Shown in pieces: positions 41,338-49,329 of a DNA stretch of 64,000 nucleotides. The position numbers and the translations under genes are program-made. Position 1 is the stretch's first letter; each line of letters starts with the position of its first letter. Source of the DNA: Actinophytocola xinjiangensis (lineage in GTDB: Bacteria > Actinomycetota > Actinomycetes > Mycobacteriales > Pseudonocardiaceae); assembly GCF_001921215.1 (NCBI RefSeq), contig NZ_MSIF01000010.1, positions 237,260 through 301,259 of the forward strand, written 5' to 3'. Below the pieces are notes generated by a model that saw only the letters and a list, made by a program, of their open reading frames with translations, ran no database searches and was not told where the DNA came from.

Positions 41338-41419
41338 GTTACGCCCAACAACGTAAACCACCGCCGCGCCCGCGCCGCTAGGCTCGAACCACGGAAGGTC
41401 AACGGGGGAAAGGCGAACG

Positions 41420-43735
41420 ATGGCACGGAAGGCTTTGCTGATCGGCGCCCAGACCGCCGGCCTGCGCGGGGTGGACAACGACATCACCGCGCTGTCGAAG
41501 GCCCTGGAACACTGGGACTTCAGCACGACCCGCTGTCAGGCCGAGAACGCCAGCCGCGCCGGCATCCTCGACGCCTACGAGCGGCTGATCGCGCAGGCCG
41601 GCCCGGACGACGCGATCGTCGTCCACTACAGCGGCCACGGCGGCCGGACCAACACCAGCCGGATCCAGTTCATCGTGCCAACGGACTACGCGGCCTCCAG
41701 CCCCGGTGACTTCCGGGGCATCACCGCCGCCGAACTGTCCCTGCTGCTGGCCGAGCTGACCGCGAAGACGCCGAACGTGACGGTGGTCCTGGACTGCTGC
41801 CACTCCGCACACCTGTCGCGCGACCCCGACCAGGCGGTCCGGGCGATCGGCCGGGCGGTGCCCCACCACGTGCTGGCCGCCCATCTGGACACCGTCCGCC
41901 GCCGCAACCCTCGACTGAACTCGTTGAGCCCGCAGGGAAATCCGCACGCGGTTCGGATCGTGGCGTGCGCGCCGGAGCAGTCGGCCTACGAGCGCCGCAA
42001 CGGCGCCGGCATCCGGATGGGACTGCTCACCGACGCGCTCACCACGGCGTTGTCCGAGGCAAGGCAGGGGAGTCCGGCGATCCCGTGGGCGTCGGTGATC
42101 GACCGTTTGCGGCACCGGGTGCTCACCGTCGAGCCGCGCCAGCGCCCGGAGGCCGAGGGCCCGGCCCAGCGGCTGCTGTTCGACCTCCGCGAGGCCGACC
42201 CGGTCGCGAGCCTGCCGGTCACGGTGGCCGGCGGCATCGCCCGCCTGCCGGGTGCGCCGCTGCTCAACGTCGGTCCGGGCGACGAGTTCACCGTCACCCC
42301 GGCCGAGGCGCCCGAGCCGGTGCTGGCGACGGTCACGGTGAGCAGGGTCGACGCCACGACCGCCTGGGGTGTGGTGGCCCCGGCCGGCGTCGTCGTGCCG
42401 GTCGGTGCCCGCGCGCACCTGACCCGCACCGCCGCCCCCACGCTCCCGGTCACCCTGCCGCCCGTGCCGGCCCTGGCCGCCGCAGTCGACGCCGCGCCGC
42501 TGCTGCACGCCGCCGGTGAGGTCTCCGGGGAGGTCTCGGGTGAGGTCTCGGGTGAGGTCTTTGTCGAGGTCGACCGGGCCGGCGGCCTGGTGATCAGCGA
42601 CCGGTTCGGTCCGCTGCGCGCGCCGCGTCCGCCGGACGCCGATGGTGTGGCGCTGGTCGTCCGCGACCTGACGAGGCTGGCCAGGGCGTCGGCGTTGCGC
42701 AGGCTGGCCGACCGGCAGCTGGCGGCGTTGACGACGCCGTTGACCGTCGAGTTCGGACTGGCCGGCGGTCGGGGTCTTCCGTCGACCGGCGCGGTCCTGC
42801 ATGCCGGCCAGCCGATCCAGCTCCGCGTCCGCAACGACGGCACGGACACCGTGTATGTCTCACTGCTGGATATCGGTGTTGCGGCGGCGATCACCCTGCT
42901 CACTCCGGCGTCTCCCGGTGGGGAGCGGCTTGGCCCCGGCGAGGAGTTCGTGTTCGGCCGTAACGAGCTGACCGGCGAGGTGCCCGGGGTGGCGTTGACG
43001 TGGCCGGCGGAACTCCCGACCGCGACGCCCAGACCGGAGACGGTGCTGGTGCTGGCGACGTCGGCGCCGGTGGACACGCGGGTGTTGGAGCAGCAGGGTG
43101 TTCGGGGTGTCGGTTCGCCGTTGGAGCAGGTCCTGGCGCAGTTGCGGACGGGTGAGCCCCGCGATCTGGCTCCCGCGCCGGCTGATCGGTCGGTTCGTTT
43201 CGCCGTCCACACCATCGACTTCGACCTGGTCCCCAGCCCCGCGCCGCCTCAGGAAACGGTGGTGTTCGAGGTCGACGACCGCCCCCCACCCGCGTCGGTC
43301 CTGTGGGGACGTTCGCCGAGCACCCCGTTGGCGGTCCGGGTGGATGCGCTGGTCGTCCACCACGACCGCGTCCACGCCGGCACCGAGCTGCGCCTGGACA
43401 TCGTGGCCATCACCCCCGACGAGACCCGGTCACACACCGAGTGGTTCACCGCCGTCGCGGATGGCCAGCGCCTGGTCCTGAAGAATCCCGTTGTCTACCA
43501 AGGAGACCCACAAGGCCCCCTCGACCTGGCCGTCTGGGTGTCCCCCGCGAAGGGCGGTGACGTCCCACCGGCCACGGTGGACTCGACGCATGAGCGTCTG
43601 TGTGCCGAGGCCGGCGAGACCGTGCCGCTGCACCGAACCACGATCCTGCCCCAGGAGGGGGGGCAGGTCACGGCCCGGGCCAGGGACTTCACCCTGAGCT
43701 ATCGCGTCACATTCGAGGAAGGGACCGACTCATGA
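41420..43735 (+). CDS. Caspase-like (C14) protease with DUF4384-like tail
   Basis: This 771-residue protein has a metacaspase-like domain at 1-260 with His73 (HYSGHGG) and Cys127 (LDCCHSA) as the catalytic pair. A beta-rich middle part is followed by a DUF4384-like region around 460-540 (PIQLRVRNDGTDTVYVSLLDI). A 12-base repeat encodes GEVS almost four times at 42515-42559. AAAGG lies upstream of ATG 41420. The product could be activated by the cluster's regulators to cleave proteins under stress, as proposed for other bacterial caspase systems. Protease fold is certain; targets are unknown. Confidence 0.88.
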   Translation: MARKALLIGAQTAGLRGVDNDITALSKALEHWDFSTTRCQAENASRAGILDAYERLIAQAGPDDAIVVHYSGHGGRTNTSRIQFIVPTDYAASSPGDFRGITAAELSLLLAELTAKTPNVTVVLDCCHSAHLSRDPDQAVRAIGRAVPHHVLAAHLDTVRRRNPRLNSLSPQGNPHAVRIVACAPEQSAYERRNGAGIRMGLLTDALTTALSEARQGSPAIPWASVIDRLRHRVLTVEPRQRPEAEGPAQRLLFDLREADPVASLPVTVAGGIARLPGAPLLNVGPGDEFTVTPAEAPEPVLATVTVSRVDATTAWGVVAPAGVVVPVGARAHLTRTAAPTLPVTLPPVPALAAAVDAAPLLHAAGEVSGEVSGEVSGEVFVEVDRAGGLVISDRFGPLRAPRPPDADGVALVVRDLTRLARASALRRLADRQLAALTTPLTVEFGLAGGRGLPSTGAVLHAGQPIQLRVRNDGTDTVYVSLLDIGVAAAITLLTPASPGGERLGPGEEFVFGRNELTGEVPGVALTWPAELPTATPRPETVLVLATSAPVDTRVLEQQGVRGVGSPLEQVLAQLRTGEPRDLAPAPADRSVRFAVHTIDFDLVPSPAPPQETVVFEVDDRPPPASVLWGRSPSTPLAVRVDALVVHHDRVHAGTELRLDIVAITPDETRSHTEWFTAVADGQRLVLKNPVVYQGDPQGPLDLAVWVSPAKGGDVPPATVDSTHERLCAEAGETVPLHRTTILPQEGGQVTARARDFTLSYRVTFEEGTDS
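42515..42559 (+). repeat. 12-base tandem repeat in caspase-like gene
   Basis: About 3.75 copies of GGTGAGGTCTCG, differing at a few wobble positions, encode GEVSGEVSGEVSGEV at residues 366-380 of the caspase-like protein. Expansion or contraction would keep the frame. Confidence 0.75.
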
Positions 43736-43968
43736 GCGAGCAGAACCGCGTGACCCTCGACGGCATCGAGTACCGCGTGTCGGAGGAGAAGCTGCGGGAG
43801 GTGGCCGACGCCGTCGCGAACGCCAGGAGCAGCGAACTGGTGGCCGAACTGGCCCTGACCGACGCCGACGGCCGGGAGGTCACGGTGCGTTTCGACGGTC
43901 GTACGGGCGTCGCGTCGGGGTTCGACCTCGGCGGTGGCGGCCCCAGGCCCACCGAGATCTCCGGCTGA
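43732..43968 (+). CDS. 78-residue partner of the caspase-like protease
   Basis: The ORF begins at ATG 43732, overlapping the caspase stop by ATGA; a longer frame from 43600 is shadow. The protein is acidic and soluble (VTLDGIEYRVSEEKLREVADAVANARSSELVAELALTDADGREVTVRFDGRTG), with a helix-then-beta layout. Overlap with a protease gene suggests an inhibitor, substrate or chaperone. That is inferred; no family recognised. Confidence 0.65.
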   Translation: MSEQNRVTLDGIEYRVSEEKLREVADAVANARSSELVAELALTDADGREVTVRFDGRTGVASGFDLGGGGPRPTEISG

Positions 43969-44042
43969 GTAGGACACCCGCTGACCTACATGCCCCCTAG
44001 CGTGAGTCCGGTAGTCACCGGACCACACGCGAAGGACCTGTC

Positions 44043-44765
44043 ATGGAGATCGACCGCAACCAGCCCCTCGGAACTCCCACCTGGATCTCACTGGGGGTGG
44101 CCGACCTGCCGGCCGCCCAGAAGTTCTACGGAACCGTGTTCGGGTGGGAGTTCACCGAGTCCCCCGACGGCGTCGACTGCCTGCTCCGTGGGGTGCCGGT
44201 AGCCGGCCTGGGCGGCGGTCCCGGCTGGACGGTCCACCTCGCCACCCCGGACTGCGACGCGACGGTCGACCGTGTCCTGGCCGCCGGCGGTGAGATCGTC
44301 GAGGAACCGCACGAGGTCGGTGACCGCGCCCGCCGCGCCGTGGTCATCGACACCGTCGGCGCACGACTCGGCCTCTGGCAGGGCCGATCGCTCCCCGGCT
44401 GCCGCCTGGTGAACGAACCGAACACCCTGATCCGCAACGACCTGATCACCGCCGACGCCGGCGCCGCCCGAGGCTTCTACACCGAGGTCTTCGACTTCAC
44501 CCTGGACGGCAACGCCGACCTCCCGGAGTTCGACTTCACCTTCCTCCGCCGCCCGGACGGGAAGGAGATCGGCGGGATCCTCGGACAGGCCACGGCCGCC
44601 TCGGCGTGGGGAACCCTGTTCGAGGTCCCCGACGTGGACGCGACGGTGGAAAAGGCAGCGGGGAACGGCGGAACAGCAGGTGCGCCGGAGCAGACCCCGT
44701 ACGGGAGGACCGCAGTGATCACGGATCCTTTCGGCACAGAGTTCTCGGTGATCACCCGCCCGTAG
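44043..44765 (+). CDS. Two-domain VOC (glyoxalase-like) protein
   Basis: This 240-residue protein has two vicinal-oxygen-chelate modules: the first opens with TWISLGVADLPAAQKFYGTVFGWEF, the second with LITADAGAARGFYTEVFDFTLDG. Each is about 110 residues. Such actinobacterial proteins include hydroxylase-like and resistance proteins, but many have no known substrate. AAGGA precedes ATG 44043. The heptanucleotide array starts 8 bases after the stop, so the transcript end must pass into it. Confidence 0.85.
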   Translation: MEIDRNQPLGTPTWISLGVADLPAAQKFYGTVFGWEFTESPDGVDCLLRGVPVAGLGGGPGWTVHLATPDCDATVDRVLAAGGEIVEEPHEVGDRARRAVVIDTVGARLGLWQGRSLPGCRLVNEPNTLIRNDLITADAGAARGFYTEVFDFTLDGNADLPEFDFTFLRRPDGKEIGGILGQATAASAWGTLFEVPDVDATVEKAAGNGGTAGAPEQTPYGRTAVITDPFGTEFSVITRP

Positions 44766-44773
44766 GCTACCGT

Positions 44774-44884
44774 CTTGGCGCTTGGCGCTTGGCGCTTGGC
44801 GCTTGGCGCTTGGCGCTTGGCGCTTGGCGCTTGGCGCTTGGCGCTTGGCGCTTGGCGCTTGGCGCTTGGCGCTTGGCGCTTGGC
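44774..44884. repeat. Heptanucleotide microsatellite CTTGGCG x about 15.9
   Basis: Fifteen perfect copies of CTTGGCG plus six bases of a sixteenth run without interruption from 8 bases after the VOC stop. The unit is not a multiple of three and the array is not inside a supported gene. Its perfection points to recent slippage. Confidence 0.95.
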
Positions 44885-45472
44885 CGCGTTCACCAATCGC
44901 GCTTCGAGTTGTCCACAGCCTAGGCCGGCGAAGGCCCCTCCACCCGTTGCCCCGGATAGAATGGCCTGAGGGGTGCCCCCGGGAGGGTGGGGGTCTACCT
45001 ACCTGTTGGGCGGGGTTGTTGACCCTTGGCTGTGGGTGTTGTGGTCTTTGCCTGCGTTCTTGGGGTGTGCTGTTGTGGGTTTTGTGGTGGGGGGTGGGTT
45101 CGGGTCTGGTGGCGGATCTTGCGGGCGGCCCCTCACGCCTCAAGAGGCCCTGAACTGGGCAAAGTCTGGGTTGGTACTCAACCGTGGGCCTCTTGACCCG
45201 TGAGCCTCCGCCGCCCTGAGCAGGACGTAGGGGCAGGGCTGGCGCCCTGCCCCTGTATGGTCCGCCACCAGACCCGAACCCTGCCGTGATCAACGGCTCG
45301 GGTCTTTGCCTGCTCTGCCGTGAGGAAGTTCTGTCTTTGGTGGTCGTGGTTCGCCGCCAGCCTCGGGCCTCTCGTGGTCAGTGGCCGGGGTTCGTGTTTG
45401 TGTGTTGTGACGCGGTCTTGCCTGTGGCCCACCACCGACCCTGAACCCTTGCCGCCCGTGTCGCCGCTGGCG
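44885..45472. other. 588-base non-coding region with structured palindrome
   Basis: No credible gene is seen here. The stretch lies between the 3' ends of convergent genes (VOC and MttB-like). Much of its top strand at 44995-45120 is G/T-rich and unlike the coding DNA around it. It contains the nested palindrome described separately. GTCTTTGCCTGC occurs directly at 45044-45055 and 45302-45313, with a related GGTCTTGCCTG at about 45414. A degenerate copy of the palindrome's right arm lies near 45428-45450. Confidence 0.7.
45096..45281. ncRNA. Large nested inverted repeat; candidate structured RNA or mobile element remnant
   Basis: The outer arms 45096-45116 and 45261-45281 are perfect 21-base reverse complements. 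Inside them 45123-45128 pairs with 45211-45216. The segment 45132-45150 pairs with 45186-45204, 17 of 19 positions. A perfect 11-bp hairpin with 4-base loop stands at 45229-45254. Such order is far beyond a simple terminator. It may encode a structured RNA, a bidirectional terminator complex or the ends of a small non-autonomous element. No known RNA family recognised. Confidence 0.5.
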
Positions 45473-46912
45473 TCAGTCGCCCAGTTCTCGGCGGCGTCGG
45501 GTGACGTAGTCGGCCAGTTCGGCTTCGATGCCGGCGTCGAGTTCCGGGCGGCGGTACTCGGCCAGTTTCCGTTCGACCACGGTGGAAGCTCGTTGGGCGG
45601 CGTCCAGCCCACCGCCTCTGAGCCACCGGTCGTAGTTGTCCGAGCTGGACAGGAACGGTCGGTAGAAGCACTCCCGGAACCGTTCCAGGGTGTGCGCGGC
45701 CCCCAGGAAGTGGCCGCCGTGGCCGACCTCGGTGTGTGCGTCGAACGCCAGCGACTCCTCGGTGATCTCCAGTGGCTGGAACTCGGCGCGCAGCATCTCC
45801 AGTATCTGCATGTCGATCACGAACTTCTCGTAGGAGGCGACCAGTCCGCCGTCCAGCCAGCCGGCGCTGTGCATCACCCAGTTGATTCCGGCCAGGAACG
45901 TCGGCAGCATGGTCATCAGCGCTTCGTAGCCGGCCTGGGCGTCCGGTACCTGGCTGGAGGTCAGTCCTCCACCTGAGCGCACCGGCAGTCCGAACCGTCG
46001 GGCGATCTGTCCGGTGCAGAGCAGGCCTACGGCCGACTCGGGTGTTCCGAAGCACGGTGAGCCCGACTGCATGTCGATGTTGGACAGGAACGATCCGAAG
46101 ATCACCGGTGCGCCCGGTCGGATCAGTTGGGACAGCGCTATCCCCGTGAGTGCCTCGGCGATCTGTTGGGCCAGTGTGGCCGGGATCGACACCGGGGACA
46201 TCGCGCCCATCAGCAGGAACGGTGTCAGGACCACCGGCTGGTTCGCCGCGCTGTACTCGAACTGTGCCTCCAGCATCCGCTCGTCCCAGCGCAGTGGGGA
46301 GTTGCAGTTGATCAGCGAGATCGTCGCGGGCGCACGTTCGATCGCCTCCCGACCACCGAAGAGGATCTCGGTCATCCGGATCGTGTCCGCCGCGTTCACG
46401 CCGGACACCACGTTGCCCATGTAGATCTTGTCGGTGAGGGTCTGCAACGCGTAGGTCATGTCCAGGTGCCGGGAGTCCAGCGGCGCGTCGTTGGGTTCGC
46501 AGATCACCCCGCCGGCGGAGTCCAGGGCCGGGAAACTCTGGGCCAGGCGGGCGAAGTTCTCGAAGTCGGCCATCGTCGCGTCCCGGCGGACCTCGCCCTG
46601 GCGGACGAATGGGGGACCGTAGACGCCGCCGAACGCCATGGCGTCCCCGCCGATGTGCACGGTGTGGTCGGGGTTGCGGGCGGTCACGTCGAACTCGGCC
46701 GGCGCCTTCGCCACCTGTTCCAGAAGGAATTCCGGGTCGAATCGGACATTGTTTTCCTCGACCTTCTGGCCGGCTGCCCGGAACAGTTCCAATGCCCGGT
46801 CGGAAAGGAACTCCACGCCGATCTCGGACACCAGCCGGCGCCAGCCGCCGTCCAGTGTCGCCATCGCCTCCTGGGAGAGGATCTCGTAGTGGGGCAACGA
46901 ATTCCGGAACAT
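45473..46912 (-). CDS. MttB-family (trimethylamine methyltransferase-like) enzyme without pyrrolysine
   Basis: This 479-residue protein belongs to the MttB superfamily (typical segments: GEVRRDATMADFENFARLAQSFPALD, GGGLTSSQVPDAQAGYEA, AAGWLDGGL-like ends). No in-frame TAG is present, so it lacks the pyrrolysine of true trimethylamine methyltransferases. Non-pyrrolysine relatives such as MtgB, MtpB and MtcB demethylate glycine betaine, proline betaine or carnitine and pass the methyl to a corrinoid protein. Genes for that protein, its activator and a THF methyltransferase lie across the divergent promoter. The substrate is inferred to be a quaternary amine. Confidence 0.87.
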   Translation of the reverse strand: MFRNSLPHYEILSQEAMATLDGGWRRLVSEIGVEFLSDRALELFRAAGQKVEENNVRFDPEFLLEQVAKAPAEFDVTARNPDHTVHIGGDAMAFGGVYGPPFVRQGEVRRDATMADFENFARLAQSFPALDSAGGVICEPNDAPLDSRHLDMTYALQTLTDKIYMGNVVSGVNAADTIRMTEILFGGREAIERAPATISLINCNSPLRWDERMLEAQFEYSAANQPVVLTPFLLMGAMSPVSIPATLAQQIAEALTGIALSQLIRPGAPVIFGSFLSNIDMQSGSPCFGTPESAVGLLCTGQIARRFGLPVRSGGGLTSSQVPDAQAGYEALMTMLPTFLAGINWVMHSAGWLDGGLVASYEKFVIDMQILEMLRAEFQPLEITEESLAFDAHTEVGHGGHFLGAAHTLERFRECFYRPFLSSSDNYDRWLRGGGLDAAQRASTVVERKLAEYRRPELDAGIEAELADYVTRRRRELGD

Positions 46913-46964
46913 CGACGGCCTCCAGAACCTTGACTGTGCGCCGAACGGAATCTTACGCTTGTCC

Positions 46965-46993
46965 TATGGAACGCAGGTTCCACAATATGGAAC
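46965..46993. promoter_or_regulatory. Operator-like repeats between MttB-like and IclR genes
   Basis: TGGAACGCAGGTTCCA (46967-46982) is an inverted repeat with perfect 6-base arms. Its left half, TATGGAAC (46965-46972), recurs directly at 46986-46993, 21 bases away, which is two helical turns. The site is 22 bases from the IclR start and 53 from the MttB-like start. It is a likely binding site of the IclR protein. Confidence 0.6.
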
Positions 46994-47014
46994 TTCGCCG
47001 AAAGTGGATCTCTT

Positions 47015-47764
47015 ATGACGGCGACTCAGGCCGGTAGTCAGGCAGTGGATCGGGCGGCGGCATTGCTCGCCCTGGTGGTCGAGTCCGGCGACCCACGCAC
47101 CTTCACCTCACTGGTCGAGGACGTCGGTCTCGCCAAGTCGACGACCTCCCGGCTGTTGCAGGCCCTCGAACGCAACCGGCTGGTGCGCCGCGACCGCGCC
47201 GGCTCGTTCCACCCAGGACCGCTCTTCGCCGTCTACGCCGCCCGCCACGACACCACCGGCGACCTCGTGGAGCTGGCCCAACCGGCGATGGACCGGCTCA
47301 GCGAACTCACCGGCGAGACCGTCAACCTCGCCGTTCCGCGTGCCGGCGAGCTGGTCCAGATCGCCCAGGTCGACTCCAGCTACCTGCTCGGCGCCACCAA
47401 CTGGCTCGGCGTGTCCGTCCCACCGCACTGCACCGCGCTGGGCAAGGTCTTCTACGCCCACCGGGTGATGGCCCTGCAGAAGGGCGAGCTGCGCTGGCCG
47501 ACCGACCGCGCGATGACCCGCCCGCAGCTCGAACGCGAACTCGCCGAGGTGGTGCGTCGCGGCTGGGCGCTGGCCTGGGAGGAACTCGAGGAGGGCCTGG
47601 CCGCGATCGCCGCGCCGGTGCACGCCGCCGACGGGTCGGTGGTCGCCGCCATCTCGGTGTCCGGGGCCACCACCCGGATCACCCGCTCCGAGGTCCCCGG
47701 CCTCGGCGCCACCCTCGTCGAGCAGGGGAGGACCATCTCCCAGCTGCTCGGTCACCAGCCATGA
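47015..47764 (+). CDS. IclR-family regulator of the methyltransferase island
   Basis: This 249-residue protein has the IclR winged HTH (AVDRAAALLALVVESGDPRTFTSLVEDVGLAKSTTSRLLQALE) and ligand domain (VPPHCTALGKVFYA, RRGWALAWEELEEGLAAIAAPV). It is divergent from the MttB-like gene and 13 bases ahead of the corrinoid-protein gene, so it likely controls both. IclR proteins usually sense a catabolic substrate, here perhaps a betaine. The ribosome site ahead of ATG 47015 is weak (GTGGAT). Confidence 0.88.
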   Translation: MTATQAGSQAVDRAAALLALVVESGDPRTFTSLVEDVGLAKSTTSRLLQALERNRLVRRDRAGSFHPGPLFAVYAARHDTTGDLVELAQPAMDRLSELTGETVNLAVPRAGELVQIAQVDSSYLLGATNWLGVSVPPHCTALGKVFYAHRVMALQKGELRWPTDRAMTRPQLERELAEVVRRGWALAWEELEEGLAAIAAPVHAADGSVVAAISVSGATTRITRSEVPGLGATLVEQGRTISQLLGHQP

Positions 47765-47777
47765 AAGGACGTGCCAG

Positions 47778-48455
47778 GTGAGTGATCCTTCGACGCCGCA
47801 GGAGATCCTCAGAGCCCTCTACGACGAGACCCTCGTCGGCAACGCCCCCCGGGTGCTGGAGCTGACCAGGACCGGCCTCGACTCGGGCATGACCCCCGAG
47901 TCCATGCTCTTCGAGGCGCTCATCCCGTCGCTGGAGGAGGTCGGCGCCCGGTTCGAGCGCGGTGACTTCTTCGTCCCGGAGATGCTCATCGCCGGCCGCG
48001 CCATGAGCGGGGCGCTGGACGTGCTGCGCCCGCTGCTGGCCGACACCGGCGCCGACTCGGTCGGCACCTTCCTCATGGGAACGGTCAAGGGCGACGTGCA
48101 CGACATCGGCAAGAACCTGGTCAACATCATGTTGGAGGGCGCCGGCTTCCACGTCATCGACCTCGGCGTGCAGGTCGCGCCGGAGAAGTTCGTGGCGGCC
48201 ATCGAGGAGCACCGGCCCGACGTCGTCGGCTTCTCCGCGTTTCTCACCACCACCATGCCGATGTTCAAGGCCAACATCAACGCCCTGACCAAGGCCGGTC
48301 TGCGCGACCAGGTGATCGTGATGGTCGGCGGCGCGCCGGTCACCCAGGAGTACGCCGACGCCGTCGGCGCCGACGGCTACGCGGCCGACGCGTCCGCGGC
48401 CGTCAAGCGGGCCAAGGAACTCATCCAGCGCCGCAGATCAGCGATGACCGTCTGA
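47778..48455 (+). CDS. Corrinoid protein (MttC/MtbC-type)
   Basis: This 225-residue protein has the helical cap domain (residues 8-85) and the B12-binding Rossmann domain with D106-x-H108-x-x-G (GDVHDIGKN), whose histidine coordinates cobalt. It accepts a methyl group from the MttB-like enzyme and gives it to the methyltransferase encoded next. AAAGGACGTGCCAG precedes GTG 47778. Family and role are secure; the exact substrate system is inferred. Confidence 0.92.
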   Translation: MSDPSTPQEILRALYDETLVGNAPRVLELTRTGLDSGMTPESMLFEALIPSLEEVGARFERGDFFVPEMLIAGRAMSGALDVLRPLLADTGADSVGTFLMGTVKGDVHDIGKNLVNIMLEGAGFHVIDLGVQVAPEKFVAAIEEHRPDVVGFSAFLTTTMPMFKANINALTKAGLRDQVIVMVGGAPVTQEYADAVGADGYAADASAAVKRAKELIQRRRSAMTV

Positions 48456-48477
48456 GGACCTCGAAGGAGAGCGCGCC

Positions 48478-49329
48478 ATGCAGACCATTCTGTCCTCGGC
48501 GACCCGCAAGGTCGTGATCGGACCGGACGAGCCGTTCTGCGTGATCGGCGAACGGATCAACCCCACCGGCCGGTCGAAGTTCTCCGAGCAGCTGCGCGCC
48601 GGTGACCTGTCGCGCATCGAGGTCGACGTCGCCCAGCAGGTCGACGGCGGCGCCACCATGCTCGACGTCAACATGGGCGTCCCGCTCACCGACGAGGCCC
48701 GACTGCTCGCGAGCGCGGTCACCATGGTGCAGGGCCTGACCGACCTGCCGTTGGTGATCGACTCGTCGGTCGTCGAGGCACTGGACGCCGCCCTGTCGGT
48801 GTACCAGGGCAAGGCGCTGGTCAACTCGGTCACCGGCGAGCAGGACCGGCTGGACGCGATCCTGCCGCTGGTGCAGCGCCACGGCGCGGCGGTGATCGCG
48901 TTGCCCAACGAGGAGGACGAGATCCCCGACGACCCGCGCAAGCGGCTGGAGATCACCCGCAAGATCATCGACGTGGCGACCGGGCGTTACGACATCCCGC
49001 TGGCCGACATCGTGATCGACCCGCTGGCGATGCCGGTCGGCGCGGACACCTCGCTGGTGCGCAAGACGTTGGAGACGATCTGGCTGATCCGTGAGGAGTT
49101 CGGCGTCAACCAGGTGGTCGGCGCGTCGAACGTCTCCTTCGGCATGCCGGCGCGCGCCGCGCTCGGCGCGGCGTTCCTGCCGATGGCCATGCACTGCGGG
49201 CTCACCGCGGCCATCATGGACGCCCGCACCCCGTCGCTGGTCGAGTCGGTCCGGGCGGCGGACCTGTTGCTGGGCAACGACGCCTGGGGCGGCCGGTGGA
49301 TCGCGGCCTACCGCGCGAAACAGCGATGA
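48478..49329 (+). CDS. Methylcorrinoid:tetrahydrofolate methyltransferase (MtgA/MtqA-like)
   Basis: This 283-residue protein is a pterin-binding TIM barrel of the dihydropteroate-synthase-like class: ERINPTGR at the N-terminus, GGATMLDVNMGVP, and VIDSSVVEALDAAL. It would move the methyl group from the corrinoid protein to THF. GAAGGAGAG precedes ATG 48478. It couples by ATGA to the activator gene. MeTr proteins of acetogens share the fold, but its place beside MttB- and MttC-like genes fits the betaine type. Confidence 0.88.
   Translation: MQTILSSATRKVVIGPDEPFCVIGERINPTGRSKFSEQLRAGDLSRIEVDVAQQVDGGATMLDVNMGVPLTDEARLLASAVTMVQGLTDLPLVIDSSVVEALDAALSVYQGKALVNSVTGEQDRLDAILPLVQRHGAAVIALPNEEDEIPDDPRKRLEITRKIIDVATGRYDIPLADIVIDPLAMPVGADTSLVRKTLETIWLIREEFGVNQVVGASNVSFGMPARAALGAAFLPMAMHCGLTAAIMDARTPSLVESVRAADLLLGNDAWGGRWIAAYRAKQR

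Noticed and set aside
38383..41526. 1047-codon open frame on the minus strand
   Set aside because: Antisense to the ATPase-LuxR regulator with intact Walker and HTH motifs; composition is Gly/Gln/Arg/Val of shadow type.
44774..44884. CRISPR array
   Set aside because: The repeats are 7 bases and contiguous with no spacers; the same holds for the 8-base array at 63924. No cas genes seen.
44477..44896. Protein of KRQAPSA repeats read from the heptamer array
   Set aside because: Any frame through a 7-base repeat gives a seven-residue repeat. There is no ribosome site or conserved flank.
45473..46912. Pyrrolysine-containing trimethylamine methyltransferase
   Set aside because: The frame is complete with no in-frame TAG, and no pyl genes are near.
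47700..47800. Cobalamin riboswitch ahead of the corrinoid operon
   Set aside because: Only 13 bases separate the IclR and corrinoid genes, and the MttB/IclR spacer has no B12-box-like sequence that I can see.
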